Assembly (NCBI RefSeq): GCF_029893585.1 | Contig: NZ_JARXYX010000023.1 | Coordinates: 84,485-148,484 of the forward strand | From: Streptomyces sp. LBL | GTDB taxonomy: Bacteria > Actinomycetota > Actinomycetes > Streptomycetales > Streptomycetaceae | Length of the DNA: 64,000 bases | Reading direction: 5' to 3' | In this document: positions 17,659-25,646 of the stretch, in pieces | Position numbering within the stretch: the stretch's first letter is position 1 | How the letters are laid out: the number at the start of each line of letters is the position of its first letter | The notes under the pieces: generated by a model | Told to the model about the DNA's origin: nothing | Databases searched by the model: none | What the model saw: only the letters and a program-made list of their open reading frames with translations | Program-made: the position numbers and the translations under genes

Positions 17659-18099
17659 TCAGTGCTCAGGTGACTCAACAGGCGCGGAAGTGACCAGTTC
17701 TGTCAGTACGCCATGGCAATCCTTCGGGTGGAGGAACGTGATCCGTGACCCCATGGAGCCGCGTCGCGGCTCTTCGTACAGGACGCGTACGCCCTTCTCC
17801 TTGATGTCGGTGGCCTCCGCGTCCACGTCCGCCGTGCCGAAGGCGATGTGGTGGACGCCCTCCCCGTTCTTCGCCAGCCACTTCGCGACGGTGGAGTCCT
17901 CCCGGGTCGGCTCCAGGAGCTGCAGGTAGGAAGCCCCGCCGTCAGACGTATCGTTGATCTTGAGCATGGCCTCGCGCACGCCCTGCTCCTCGTTGACCTC
18001 GGAGTGGAACACCTCGAAGCCGTAGGTCGCCCGGTAGAACTCGACGGTCGTGTCGAGGTCGTGGCAGGCGATCCCGATGTGGTCGATTCGCGTCAGCAT
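17659..18099 (-). CDS. mce: Methylmalonyl-CoA epimerase
   Basis: Interconverts (R)- and (S)-methylmalonyl-CoA between propionyl-CoA carboxylase and the B12-dependent mutase. The 146-residue vicinal-oxygen-chelate fold shows the metal ligands of the family: H7 (IDHIGIA), Q60 (ASYLQLLEP), H83/84 (VHHIAFG) and E134 (VLTELVT). It is divergent from thiolase and upstream of scy on the same strand; the metabolic link is with thiolase and meaB rather than scy. The 234 bp between it and scy show no obvious gene. Confidence 0.95.
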   Translation of the reverse strand: MLTRIDHIGIACHDLDTTVEFYRATYGFEVFHSEVNEEQGVREAMLKINDTSDGGASYLQLLEPTREDSTVAKWLAKNGEGVHHIAFGTADVDAEATDIKEKGVRVLYEEPRRGSMGSRITFLHPKDCHGVLTELVTSAPVESPEH

Positions 18100-18249
18100 G
18101 ATTTCAGTGCAGCGCTCCTGAGGTGGTTGCGCAAGGTGCGCGCGATCACACCGACAGCCGGATGACGGAGTGTGCTACCGCTCAGTACATTCGAAGTAAA
18201 CCCTCGTTCACTCCGCGGCCTGTGCGGGCCGGTAAGGGGATCGCAGCTC

Positions 18250-19452
18250 ATGACTGGATCGAACGGCAGTACCTCGGTGATCGTCGCGGGCGCCCGGACG
18301 CCCATGGGGCGGTTGCTGGGCTCGCTGAAGTCCTTCTCGGGAGCCGACCTCGGCGGCTTCGCGATCAAGGCCGCCCTCGACCGTGCGGGAATCGGTGGCG
18401 ACCAGGTGCAGTACGTGATCATGGGCCAGGTGCTCCAGGCCGGGGCAGGGCAGATCCCGGCACGTCAGGCCGCGGTCAAGGCCGGTATCCCGATGAGCGT
18501 CCCGGCGCTCACCGTCAACAAGGTCTGTCTGTCCGGCCTCGACGCCATCGCGCTGGCCGATCAGCTGATCCGCGCGGGTGAGTTCGATGTGATCGTCGCG
18601 GGCGGCCAGGAGTCCATGACCAACGCCCCCCACCTGCTGCCGAAGTCCCGCGAGGGCTTCAAGTACGGCGCGATCGAGATGCTCGACGCCATGGCGTACG
18701 ACGGGCTCACCGACGCCTTCGAGAACATCGCCATGGGCGAGTCCACGGAGAAGCACAACACCCGCCTCGGCATCCAGCGCCCCGAGCAGGACGAGTTCGC
18801 GGCCCTGTCCCACCAGCGCGCCGCCGCCGCCCAGAAGAACGGCCTGTTCGAGGCGGAGATCACCCCGGTGGAGATCCCGCAGCGCAAGGGCGAGCCGGTC
18901 GTCTTCAGCGGGGACGAGGGCATCCGCGCCGAGACCACGGCCCAGTCGCTGGGCAAGCTGCGCCCGGCCTTCGCGAAGGACGGCACGATCACCGCGGGGT
19001 CGGCCTCGCAGATCTCCGACGGTGCCGCCGCGGTCGTCGTGATGAGCAAGGCCAAGGCGCAGGAGCTCGGCCTGGAGTGGATCGCGGAGATCGGCGCGCA
19101 CGGCAATGTGGCGGGCCCGGACAACTCCCTCCAGTCCCAGCCGTCGAACGCGATCGTCCACGCCCTGAAGAAGGAGGGCCTGGAGGTCTCGGACCTCGAC
19201 CTGATCGAGATCAACGAGGCCTTCGCGGCGGTCGCGGTCCAGTCAATGAAAGACCTCGGGGTTTCCACCGAAAAGGTGAACGTCAACGGTGGTGCCATCG
19301 CCCTCGGCCACCCGATCGGCATGTCCGGCGCCCGTCTCGTGCTGCACCTGGCGCTGGAGCTGAAGCGGCGCGGTGGTGGCGTGGGTGCGGCGGCGCTGTG
19401 CGGTGGCGGCGGTCAGGGTGACGCGCTGATCGTGCGGGTTCCGAGGCCCTGA
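18250..19452 (+). CDS. Acetyl-CoA C-acetyltransferase (thiolase)
   Basis: A 400-residue thiolase condensing or cleaving acetoacetyl-CoA. Nucleophile C93 lies in NKVCLSGLDAIALA; the second loop has EINEAFAAVA, the third GGAIALGHPIGMSGAR, and the C-terminal CGGGGQGDA carries the general-base Cys. ATG 18250 has AAGGGGA about 10 nt upstream; the in-frame extension to 18172 crosses the divergent promoter region and is unlikely. Together with the dehydrogenase near 0.4 kb it could supply crotonyl/butyryl-CoA toward IcmA substrates. Confidence 0.95.
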   Translation: MTGSNGSTSVIVAGARTPMGRLLGSLKSFSGADLGGFAIKAALDRAGIGGDQVQYVIMGQVLQAGAGQIPARQAAVKAGIPMSVPALTVNKVCLSGLDAIALADQLIRAGEFDVIVAGGQESMTNAPHLLPKSREGFKYGAIEMLDAMAYDGLTDAFENIAMGESTEKHNTRLGIQRPEQDEFAALSHQRAAAAQKNGLFEAEITPVEIPQRKGEPVVFSGDEGIRAETTAQSLGKLRPAFAKDGTITAGSASQISDGAAAVVVMSKAKAQELGLEWIAEIGAHGNVAGPDNSLQSQPSNAIVHALKKEGLEVSDLDLIEINEAFAAVAVQSMKDLGVSTEKVNVNGGAIALGHPIGMSGARLVLHLALELKRRGGGVGAAALCGGGGQGDALIVRVPRP

Positions 19453-19474
19453 GGGGGTTGTACGACCTCGGTTC

Positions 19475-19556
19475 GACCTCTCTCCGACCTCTCTCCGGCC
19501 AGGCCTCTTTCTGGCCTCTCTCCGGCCTTTCTCTGGCCTTTCTCTGGCCTCTCTCT
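19475..19556. repeat. 11-bp pyrimidine-rich tandem repeats
   Basis: Units GACCTCTCTCC and GGCCTCTCTCC/GGCCTTTCTCT repeat about seven times with an 11-bp period, interrupted once near 19497-19501. The plus strand is mostly C and T, so the transcript leader of meaB would be pyrimidine-rich. The array ends 10-20 bp before the meaB ribosome site. Confidence 0.85.
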
Positions 19557-19578
19557 GGTTTCGCTGAACGGAGCTGTG

Positions 19579-20535
19579 ATGCAGGACGTCTCCTCGCTGG
19601 TCGCCCAGGCCAGGGAAGGCCGGCCCCGGGCCGTCGCCCGGCTGATCTCCCTGGTGGAGGGGGCGTCCCCGCAGCTCAGGGAGGTCATGGCGACGCTGGC
19701 CCCGTTGACGGGCGGGGCGTACGTGGTGGGGCTGACGGGTTCGCCGGGCGTGGGCAAGTCCACGTCGACCTCCGCCCTGGTGACCGCGTACCGCAAGCAG
19801 GGCAAGCGGGTCGGCGTCCTGGCCGTCGACCCGTCCTCGCCGTTCTCCGGCGGGGCGCTGCTGGGTGACCGGGTCCGCATGTCCGAACACGCGTCCGATC
19901 CGGGCGTCTATATCCGCTCCATGGCCACCCGAGGCCACCTGGGCGGCCTGGCCTGGGCCGCCCCGCAGGCGATCCGGGTCCTGGACGCGGCGGGCTGCGA
20001 CGTGGTCCTGGTGGAGACGGTCGGCGTCGGCCAGTCGGAGGTGGAGATCGCCTCCCAGGCTGACACGTCGGTCGTCCTCCTGGCCCCTGGCATGGGCGAC
20101 GGCATCCAGGCGGCCAAGGCCGGCATCCTGGAGATCGGCGACGTGTACGTCGTCAACAAGGCCGACCGGGACGGCGCCGACGCGACCGCCCGCGAGCTGA
20201 ACCACATGCTCGGCCTGGGCGAGTCCCGCGACCCCGGCGACTGGCGCCCTCCGATCGTCAAGACGGTCGCCGCACGGGGTGAGGGCGTCGAGGAGGTCGT
20301 CGAGGCCCTGGAGAAACACCGGGCGTGGATGGAGGGCCGGGGAGTCCTGTCCGAGCGCCGGCGGGCCCGGGCCGCGCACGAGGTGGAAGCCATCGCCGTC
20401 ACCACCCTGCGGGAGCGGATCGGCGACCTCCACGGCGACCGGCGTCTCAGCGCGCTGGCGGAGCGGATCGTGGCGGGAGAGCTGGACCCGTACCGGGCGG
20501 CGGACGAGCTGGTGGCGGGGCTGACGGAGGGATGA
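19579..20535 (+). CDS. meaB: MeaB-family GTPase chaperone of B12-dependent acyl-CoA mutase
   Basis: A 318-residue G3E GTPase that gates cofactor loading and protects methylmalonyl- or isobutyryl-CoA mutase. Walker A GSPGVGKS is at residues 54-61, the MeaB signature DPSSPFSGGALLGDRVRM follows, then the ETVGVGQSE switch region, NKAD for guanine recognition and a C-terminal dimerisation arm. I chose ATG 19579 because GGAG lies 5 nt upstream; a GTG one codon earlier sits too close to it. It follows thiolase on the same strand across the pyrimidine repeat. Ten bases around its end (ACGGAGGGAT) are repeated immediately after the stop. Confidence 0.95.
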   Translation: MQDVSSLVAQAREGRPRAVARLISLVEGASPQLREVMATLAPLTGGAYVVGLTGSPGVGKSTSTSALVTAYRKQGKRVGVLAVDPSSPFSGGALLGDRVRMSEHASDPGVYIRSMATRGHLGGLAWAAPQAIRVLDAAGCDVVLVETVGVGQSEVEIASQADTSVVLLAPGMGDGIQAAKAGILEIGDVYVVNKADRDGADATARELNHMLGLGESRDPGDWRPPIVKTVAARGEGVEEVVEALEKHRAWMEGRGVLSERRRARAAHEVEAIAVTTLRERIGDLHGDRRLSALAERIVAGELDPYRAADELVAGLTEG

Positions 20536-20847
20536 CGGAGGGATACCCGGGCGGGGACGGACGGGCAGGGACGGACGGACGGGCGGAGGGGCAGGGGCAG
20601 ACGGGCCGGTGCGGCGGGCGAGGAACTCCCAGCCTGAAGTGATCTTCAGCGAGATTCTTGCGAAATCGCATCGTGTGTTGGCGACGCGGAGCGTCGCAGT
20701 GTCCGGGGGTTCGGGCGCGGAGTGCCCGCAGGGGCTGTCGGGCGGAGCCGGGGCAGTATCGAACGTGCGGTCGGTGGGTCGCTGGATGGTGGGGTGGGTG
20801 TGCGGAAGGCGTCTGTGTGTGCGGGCGGTTGTTTAGGTTCGGGTGTC

Positions 20848-22122
20848 ATGAAGCTGGTGGTGCAGGTCAAGCTGTTGCCGACGCCCGTACAGGCGGCGGC
20901 GCTTGAGGCGACCCTGCGCTCCTGCAACGAGGCGGCGTGCTGGGTGTCCGAGGTGGCCTTCGCCAAGGATGTGAAGCGGAACTTCGCGTTGCGTGAGCAC
21001 ACCTACACCGAGGTCAGGCAGCGGTGGGGGCTGGGCGCGCAGGCCGCTCAGCACGTCATCAAGAAGACCTGTGACGCCTACCGCACACTGGCGGCGAACC
21101 TGAAGGCCGGAAACCTGGGCAAGCCGTGGTCGAAGCGGTACCGGCGGGCCACCGGGAAACCGGTCACCTTCCGGCCCGAGGGCGCGCAGCCCTATGACGA
21201 CCGAATGCTGTCCTGGCAGATCACCGAGCGGACCGTCTCCGTCTGGACCCTGTCCGGGCGGATGAAGGGGGTGGCGTTCACCGCCTCCCCGGAGCAACTG
21301 GCCACTCTGGCGCTGTACCGCAAGGGCGAGTCCGACCTGCTCTGTCGGGACGGCATGTGGTTCCTGAACGCCACCTGCGAGATCCCCGAAACCGAACCGA
21401 ACACCGACCCGGACAGCTTCCTCGGCATCGACCTGGGGATCGTGAACATCGCCACCACGAGTGACGGCCAGATCATGGCCGGACGCACCCTGAACCGGGG
21501 ACGGCTGCGCGAACGCACCCTGCGCACCAAACTGCAACGCAAGAACACCCCCTCCGCCAAACGCCGGCTGAAGAAACGCAGGCGCAAGGAAGCACGGCGG
21601 GCGAAGGACATCAACCACAAGATCGCGAAACATGTGGTGGCCGAGGCAGAACGCACCTCGCGCGGCATCGCCCTCGAAGAACTGACGGGCATCCGCGAGA
21701 GGGTACGGCTTCGCAAGCCCCAACGGGCCGCCCACTCCAGCTGGTCGTTTGCCCAGCTGGGGCAGTTCATCGCGTACAAGGCCAGGAAGGCCGGGGTGCC
21801 GGTGGTGTACGTCGATCCGGCGTACACATCACGCACCTGCACCGAATGCGGCCACATCGACAAGGCGAACCGGGTCTCCCAGGCCTGGTTCGCGTGCCGG
21901 TCCTGCGGATTCGTTGATCACGCAGACCGGAACAGCTCCCGCAACATCCGTGCCCGCGCGGAAGAGTTGTGGCGACGCGGGGCGCAGTCAACCGCCCCAG
22001 ACCCACCCCCGAAACCCGAGGGCGGGACCGGACGCAAGCGCAGCACCACAACCAGTGGCGCCCGCTGTGCAAACCCGGGACTTCGTCCCCGGGTCGTTGA
22101 CCTCGGCTTTGCGACACTGTGA
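20848..22122 (+). CDS. tnpB: TnpB, RNA-guided nuclease of an IS605-family element
   Basis: A 424-residue protein. RuvC-like catalytic residues appear intact: D195 (FLGIDLG), E277 (IALEEL) and D360 (HADRNSSRNI), with a zinc ribbon C331/C334 and C350/C353. The N-terminal part is the wedge/REC-like region (MKLVVQVKLLPTPVQAAALEATL). The start ATG 20848 gives the family N-terminus. The last ~45 residues (after LWRRGAQ) are low-complexity, read through the right-end hairpin and end at 22122, 3 bp before the response regulator, so the natural tail probably ends earlier in function. Apparently an active nuclease gene. Confidence 0.92.
   Translation: MKLVVQVKLLPTPVQAAALEATLRSCNEAACWVSEVAFAKDVKRNFALREHTYTEVRQRWGLGAQAAQHVIKKTCDAYRTLAANLKAGNLGKPWSKRYRRATGKPVTFRPEGAQPYDDRMLSWQITERTVSVWTLSGRMKGVAFTASPEQLATLALYRKGESDLLCRDGMWFLNATCEIPETEPNTDPDSFLGIDLGIVNIATTSDGQIMAGRTLNRGRLRERTLRTKLQRKNTPSAKRRLKKRRRKEARRAKDINHKIAKHVVAEAERTSRGIALEELTGIRERVRLRKPQRAAHSSWSFAQLGQFIAYKARKAGVPVVYVDPAYTSRTCTECGHIDKANRVSQAWFACRSCGFVDHADRNSSRNIRARAEELWRRGAQSTAPDPPPKPEGGTGRKRSTTTSGARCANPGLRPRVVDLGFATL
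22073..22094 (+). other. Right-end hairpin of the TnpB element
   Basis: ACCCGGG and CCCGGGT separated by 8 nt form a 7-bp stem at the 3' end of tnpB. Such a hairpin is the usual 3' structure of the element end and of its guide RNA; sequence to its right would serve as guide. Confidence 0.55.
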
Positions 22123-22125
22123 CGT

Positions 22126-22800
22126 ATGCGCTTGTTGATCGTCGAAGACGAAAAGCGGCTGGCCCTGTCGCTCGCCAAGGGGCTGACCGCCGAGGGGTAC
22201 GCCGTCGACGTCGTCCACGACGGACGGGAGGGCCTGCACCGGGCCACCGAGGGGCCGTACGACCTCGTGATCCTCGACATCATGCTGCCCGGCCTCAACG
22301 GCTACCGCGTCTGCGCCGCCCTGCGCGCCGCCGGGCACGAGGTCCCGATCCTGATGCTCACCGCCAAGGACGGCGAGTACGACGAGGCGGAGGGCCTGGA
22401 CACCGGCGCCGACGACTACCTCACCAAGCCGTTCTCGTACGTCGTCCTCGTCGCCCGCGTCAAGGCCCTGCTCCGACGGGGCGGGCAGGGCGGCGCCGGG
22501 GTCTCTCCCGTGCGCGTCCACGGCGACCTCAAGGTCGACACCGCCGCCCACCGGGTGTTCCTCGCCGACGACGAAGTGACGCTCACCGCGAAGGAGTTCG
22601 CCGTCCTGGAGCAGTTGGTGCTGCGGCCCGGCGAGGTGGTGTCCAAGGCCGGCATCCTGGAGCACGTCTGGGACCACGCGTACGACGGGGATCCGAACAT
22701 CGTCGAGGTGTACGTCAGCACCCTCCGGCGCAAGCTGCGGGCCGGGCTCATCCGGACGGTCCGCGGCGCCGGTTACCGGCTGGAGGCGGATCAGCGATGA
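22126..22800 (+). CDS. OmpR-family response regulator
   Basis: A 224-residue protein with a receiver domain (acidic pocket E7/D8, phospho-acceptor D51 in VILDIMLPG, T and K at LTAKD and TKPFSY) and a C-terminal winged helix (ALEYL-type core VLEQLVLRPGEVVSKAGILEHVW, recognition helix NIVEVYVSTLRRKL). It is co-directional with the kinase and overlaps it by ATGA. TTGACC at 22097-22102 just upstream may be its -35, which would put part of its promoter in or next to the TnpB element right end. The signal and regulon are unknown. Confidence 0.94.
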   Translation: MRLLIVEDEKRLALSLAKGLTAEGYAVDVVHDGREGLHRATEGPYDLVILDIMLPGLNGYRVCAALRAAGHEVPILMLTAKDGEYDEAEGLDTGADDYLTKPFSYVVLVARVKALLRRGGQGGAGVSPVRVHGDLKVDTAAHRVFLADDEVTLTAKEFAVLEQLVLRPGEVVSKAGILEHVWDHAYDGDPNIVEVYVSTLRRKLRAGLIRTVRGAGYRLEADQR

Positions 22801-24218
22801 GACGCCTGCTCGGTTCCGTACGGGCCCGGGCGACCCTCGCCGCCTCCCTCGTCGTCGCGGTGGCGCTGGTCGCCGCCGGGGCGTCCGTGCTGCTGTCGCT
22901 GCGTTCCAACCTGCTCGGCCAGGCCGGGACCCAGGCGGAGCACACCGCGCGCATGGTCGCCGGCCATCTGTCCGCGGGGAAGACGGCCCACCAGCTGTCC
23001 CTGGAGGCGGGCGAGGAGCCGGTCCAGATCGTCGACGACGACGGCACCCTGCTGGCGGCCTCCAAGGACCTGGAGCGGATCACCGGCACGGGCACGGACG
23101 CCGTACGGCCGCAGGCGCCGGCCGCCTCCGCACCCGACGCCGGCGAGGACAGCGGCGACGACCCCCACGACGCCGACGACCAGCTGGAACCTGGCGAGAT
23201 CGACGACTCCACCACCTTCACCCACGGCTCCGCGACCATCGACAAGGACACCACCGACTACCGCTTCGCGGCCGTGAAGGTGGCGTCCGAGAAGCAGGGC
23301 CGGCTCACCGTCTACGCCGGCGCCCCGCTCTCCGCCGAACAGGGTGCGGTGAGCACCGCGCTGACCGTGATGCTGACCGGCTTCCCGCTGCTGCTCGCCG
23401 TCGTCGCCGCGGTGACCTCGCTGGTCACCCGACGCGCCCTGCGTCCGGTGGAGGGCATCCGCGGCGAGATGGCCGCGATCACCGCCTCCGAGGACCTGGG
23501 GCGGCGCGTCCCGGTGCCGGACACGCACGACGAGGTGGCCCGCCTCGCCCGCACCACCAACGAGACGCTGGCCGTCCTGGAGGCCTCGGTGGAGCGCCAG
23601 CGCCGGTTCGTCGCCGACGCCTCGCACGAGCTGCGCAGCCCGATCGCCAGCCTCCGCACCCAGCTCGAAGTGGGCGCCGCCCACCCCGGCCTGCTGGACG
23701 TGGAAGGGGCGGTCGAGGACACCGTACGACTGCAACGCCTCGCCGCCGACCTGCTGCTGCTCGCCCGGCTGGACGCGGGGGAGCGGCCCGGCGGCGCGCG
23801 GTGCGACCTCGCCGCGCTCGCGCGGGAGGCGGCGGCCGGGCGGCCGGACGTGACCGTACGGGCGGCAGAGGCGGTGGAGGCGGCCGGCTCCCGGGGGCAG
23901 CTGGGGCGACTGCTCACCAACCTGCTGGACAACGCGCGGCGGCACGCCCGGTCGGAGATCACCCTGACCGTGCGGCGGACGGCGGAGTGGGCCGTGGCCG
24001 AGGTCGCCGACGACGGGGACGGGGTGCCCGAGGGGGACCGGGAGCGGATCTTCGAGCGGTTCGTACGGCTCGACGACGCCCGCAGCCGGGACGACGGCGG
24101 CGCCGGTCTCGGGCTCGCCATCGCCCGGGATGTCGCCGTACGGCACGGCGGCGCCCTCACGGTCCGGGACGCGCCGGCAGGCGGAGCCCTGTTCGAACTC
24201 CGCCTGCCGCTCACTTAG
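22797..24218 (+). CDS. Membrane sensor histidine kinase
   Basis: Partner of the preceding regulator. 473 residues: TM1 about 14-34, a ~150-residue extracytoplasmic sensor with an unusually acidic stretch (DAGEDSGDDPHDADDQLEPGE), TM2 about 187-210, HAMP, H-box FVADASHELRSP with H277, N-box LLTNLLDNARRH and G-boxes DDGDGVPEGD and GAGLGLAIA. The ATG lies inside the regulator stop (ATGA). The acidic loop could bind cations, an inference only. Its stop borders the 15-bp repeat that starts at the convergent absC stop. Confidence 0.94.
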   Translation: MRRLLGSVRARATLAASLVVAVALVAAGASVLLSLRSNLLGQAGTQAEHTARMVAGHLSAGKTAHQLSLEAGEEPVQIVDDDGTLLAASKDLERITGTGTDAVRPQAPAASAPDAGEDSGDDPHDADDQLEPGEIDDSTTFTHGSATIDKDTTDYRFAAVKVASEKQGRLTVYAGAPLSAEQGAVSTALTVMLTGFPLLLAVVAAVTSLVTRRALRPVEGIRGEMAAITASEDLGRRVPVPDTHDEVARLARTTNETLAVLEASVERQRRFVADASHELRSPIASLRTQLEVGAAHPGLLDVEGAVEDTVRLQRLAADLLLLARLDAGERPGGARCDLAALAREAAAGRPDVTVRAAEAVEAAGSRGQLGRLLTNLLDNARRHARSEITLTVRRTAEWAVAEVADDGDGVPEGDRERIFERFVRLDDARSRDDGGAGLGLAIARDVAVRHGGALTVRDAPAGGALFELRLPLT

Positions 24219-24276
24219 CGTCCGTCCGGTAGGCCCGTCCGGGTCACGTCCGTCCGGGTCACGTCCGTCCGGGTTA
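24219..24276. repeat. 15-bp tandem repeat across the absC stop codon
   Basis: Units CGTCCGTCCGGGTCA/TTA repeat at 24219 (diverged), 24234 (13 bp), 24247 and 24262. In the absC direction each unit is five codons ending in TGA or TAA; the last one is the real absC stop (24274-24276). The array fills the whole 55-bp gap between the convergent kinase and absC. Confidence 0.9.
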
Positions 24277-24750
24277 CGGGCGTCCCCGCTGCCCGCGGAG
24301 GTGTTCCGCGATGGGCTTCAGGGACTTGTCGAGTTCCGTCAGGGCGTCGGGGGACACCAGGTCGACGAAGTGCCTCCGCACGGACGCCACATGGTGAGGC
24401 GCGACCTTCTTCATCGTCTCCATGCCGTGCTCGGTGAGGACCGCGAACAGACCCCGGCGGTCCGACTCGCAGTTCTCCCGCCGTACAAGGTCCGCGTTCT
24501 CCATCCGGGTGATCTGGTGGGAGAGGCGGCTCTTCGACTGGAGGGTGGCGGACGCGAGGTCGCTCATCCGCATCCGTACGCCCTCCGACTCGGAGAGATT
24601 CACCAGGATCTCGTAGTCGTTCATCGTCAGGCCGAACGGCTGCAGGTCCTTTTCGAGCTGGTACGTCAACAGCCTGTTGACATCCAGGTGGGTGCGCCAG
24701 GCGCACTGCTCCGCATCGGTCAGCCAGCGCGTGGCCGTCTCGGTCTCCAT
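24274..24750 (-). CDS. absC: MarR-family pleiotropic regulator AbsC
   Basis: A 158-residue winged-helix dimer. Position after the two-component pair, length and sequence (METETATRWLTDAEQCAWRTHLDVNRLLTYQLEKDLQ) fit S. coelicolor AbsC (SCO5405 as I recall it), needed for antibiotic production under low zinc and linked to the coelibactin cluster. The HTH spans roughly residues 55-100 (MRMSDLASATLQSKSRLSHQITRMENADLV) and the wing has ESDRRGLFAVLT. A candidate autoregulatory site lies just upstream. Confidence 0.85.
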   Translation of the reverse strand: METETATRWLTDAEQCAWRTHLDVNRLLTYQLEKDLQPFGLTMNDYEILVNLSESEGVRMRMSDLASATLQSKSRLSHQITRMENADLVRRENCESDRRGLFAVLTEHGMETMKKVAPHHVASVRRHFVDLVSPDALTELDKSLKPIAEHLRGQRGRP

Positions 24751-24759
24751 GAATGAAGT

Positions 24760-24783
24760 CTACCTAAAAAGTTGAAAGGTGAA
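24760..24783 (-). promoter_or_regulatory. Candidate absC promoter/operator
   Basis: An AT-rich stretch unique in its surroundings lies 10-33 bp before the absC ATG. ACCT at 24762 and AGGT at 24777 are in inverted orientation around AAAAAGTTGAA. MarR proteins usually bind such short palindromes over their own promoter. No binding data are implied. Confidence 0.45.
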
Positions 24784-24845
24784 CTAGCGGGAGGGTGCTG
24801 ACGGCGACGCGCGCCCGTTCGACGTCACACTCCGCAGAATACCGC

Positions 24846-25646
24846 TCACAGACCGAAGCGGCGCTGGAGGTCTCCCAGCTGTCCGGGAAGGCGCGGTGCC
24901 CCCGCCTGCGGTGAGTGGCCCGTGGGGCCTCCGCCGCCGGGCACTCCGGCCTCCTGTGGCACCGCCCCCGTGGCCTGCTCGGCCATGAGTGCCTCCGACG
25001 ACTGGAGGAGGACCGTACCGGCCCCGACGAACTCGAACTGGTGCTCCTCCCCGGAAGCCCCACCGAGGCCTGTCATCGCACGGAGACCGCCCATCAGGCC
25101 GGTCATGTAACCGTGGTCGTAGTGATGGCACGGCGAGGGGCAGTCGGCCCAGCCGACGAGGGCCTGCGGGTCCACCCGGATCGGGGGTTCCATGAACACC
25201 ACGGGGCCGTTGGAAGCCGCCACGAACTTTCCGGTTCCGATGAGTGTCAGAAAACCCGGCACGATCGACTGTTTGAGGGCAAGACTTGGCTGAAAAGCGA
25301 GCAGGTTGCCCGAGCGAATGGTCAGATTGCCGTTCTCCAGGTCGTAGGAGTTCACGTCGAAGGCCCGGTCGGCGAGCAGCATCTTGCCCGAGCCACCCGC
25401 CACGACCCAGTCACTCGCGTGCAGAGGCGAATGGAAGGACGTACGGACAAGACGGTCCAGCCGGCCGTGCCCGATGCCGTTGAACTCCATCTGGCCGTAG
25501 TAGGCGATCATCTTCCCCTTCTGCAGGAACCACTGGCTCCCCTTGAGCTCCACGCAGAAGGTGTAGTTGTTGACGTTGTCGTCGACCGGCAGCGTCATCG
25601 GGTCGTAGACCGTCGGGCCGCCGCCCGGAGCCCCGTACATGCTCAC
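24846..25646 (-). CDS. AIM24-family protein (third of three)
   Basis: A 266-residue beta-rich protein of the AIM24/DUF124 type, named for a yeast mitochondrial protein; the bacterial function is unsettled. The core (LKGSQWFLQKGKMIAYYGQMEFNG, then GNLLAFQPSLALKQSIVPGFLTLIGTGKF) is followed by a ~50-residue Gly/Pro/Ala tail that its two neighbours lack. GTG 25646 overlaps the stop of the upstream gene (GTGA) with GGAGGAGA just before it; an ATG two codons later is possible. It is the last gene of a three-gene operon. Confidence 0.85.
   Translation of the reverse strand: MSMYGAPGGGPTVYDPMTLPVDDNVNNYTFCVELKGSQWFLQKGKMIAYYGQMEFNGIGHGRLDRLVRTSFHSPLHASDWVVAGGSGKMLLADRAFDVNSYDLENGNLTIRSGNLLAFQPSLALKQSIVPGFLTLIGTGKFVAASNGPVVFMEPPIRVDPQALVGWADCPSPCHHYDHGYMTGLMGGLRAMTGLGGASGEEHQFEFVGAGTVLLQSSEALMAEQATGAVPQEAGVPGGGGPTGHSPQAGAPRLPGQLGDLQRRFGL

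Larger units (their letters stand above)
20640..22125 (+). mobile_element. IS200/IS605-type element carrying tnpB only (IS1341-like)
   Basis: A TnpB gene without tnpA. Candidate left-end structure: a perfect hairpin at 20681-20697 (GCGACGC, 3-nt loop GGA, GCGTCGC). Candidate right-end structure: hairpin at 22073-22094 (ACCCGGG ... CCCGGGT). The exact boundaries are uncertain because these elements make no target duplication. The element separates meaB from the two-component operon. The right-end region inside and after the 3' part of tnpB is where an omega/reRNA would be encoded. Confidence 0.7.

Noticed and set aside
13330..17673. 1447-codon plus-strand open frame
   Set aside because: It is the antisense of scy. 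Its composition is Leu/Gly/Arg-rich with no domain, and it exists because the coiled-coil codons on the other strand avoid stops.
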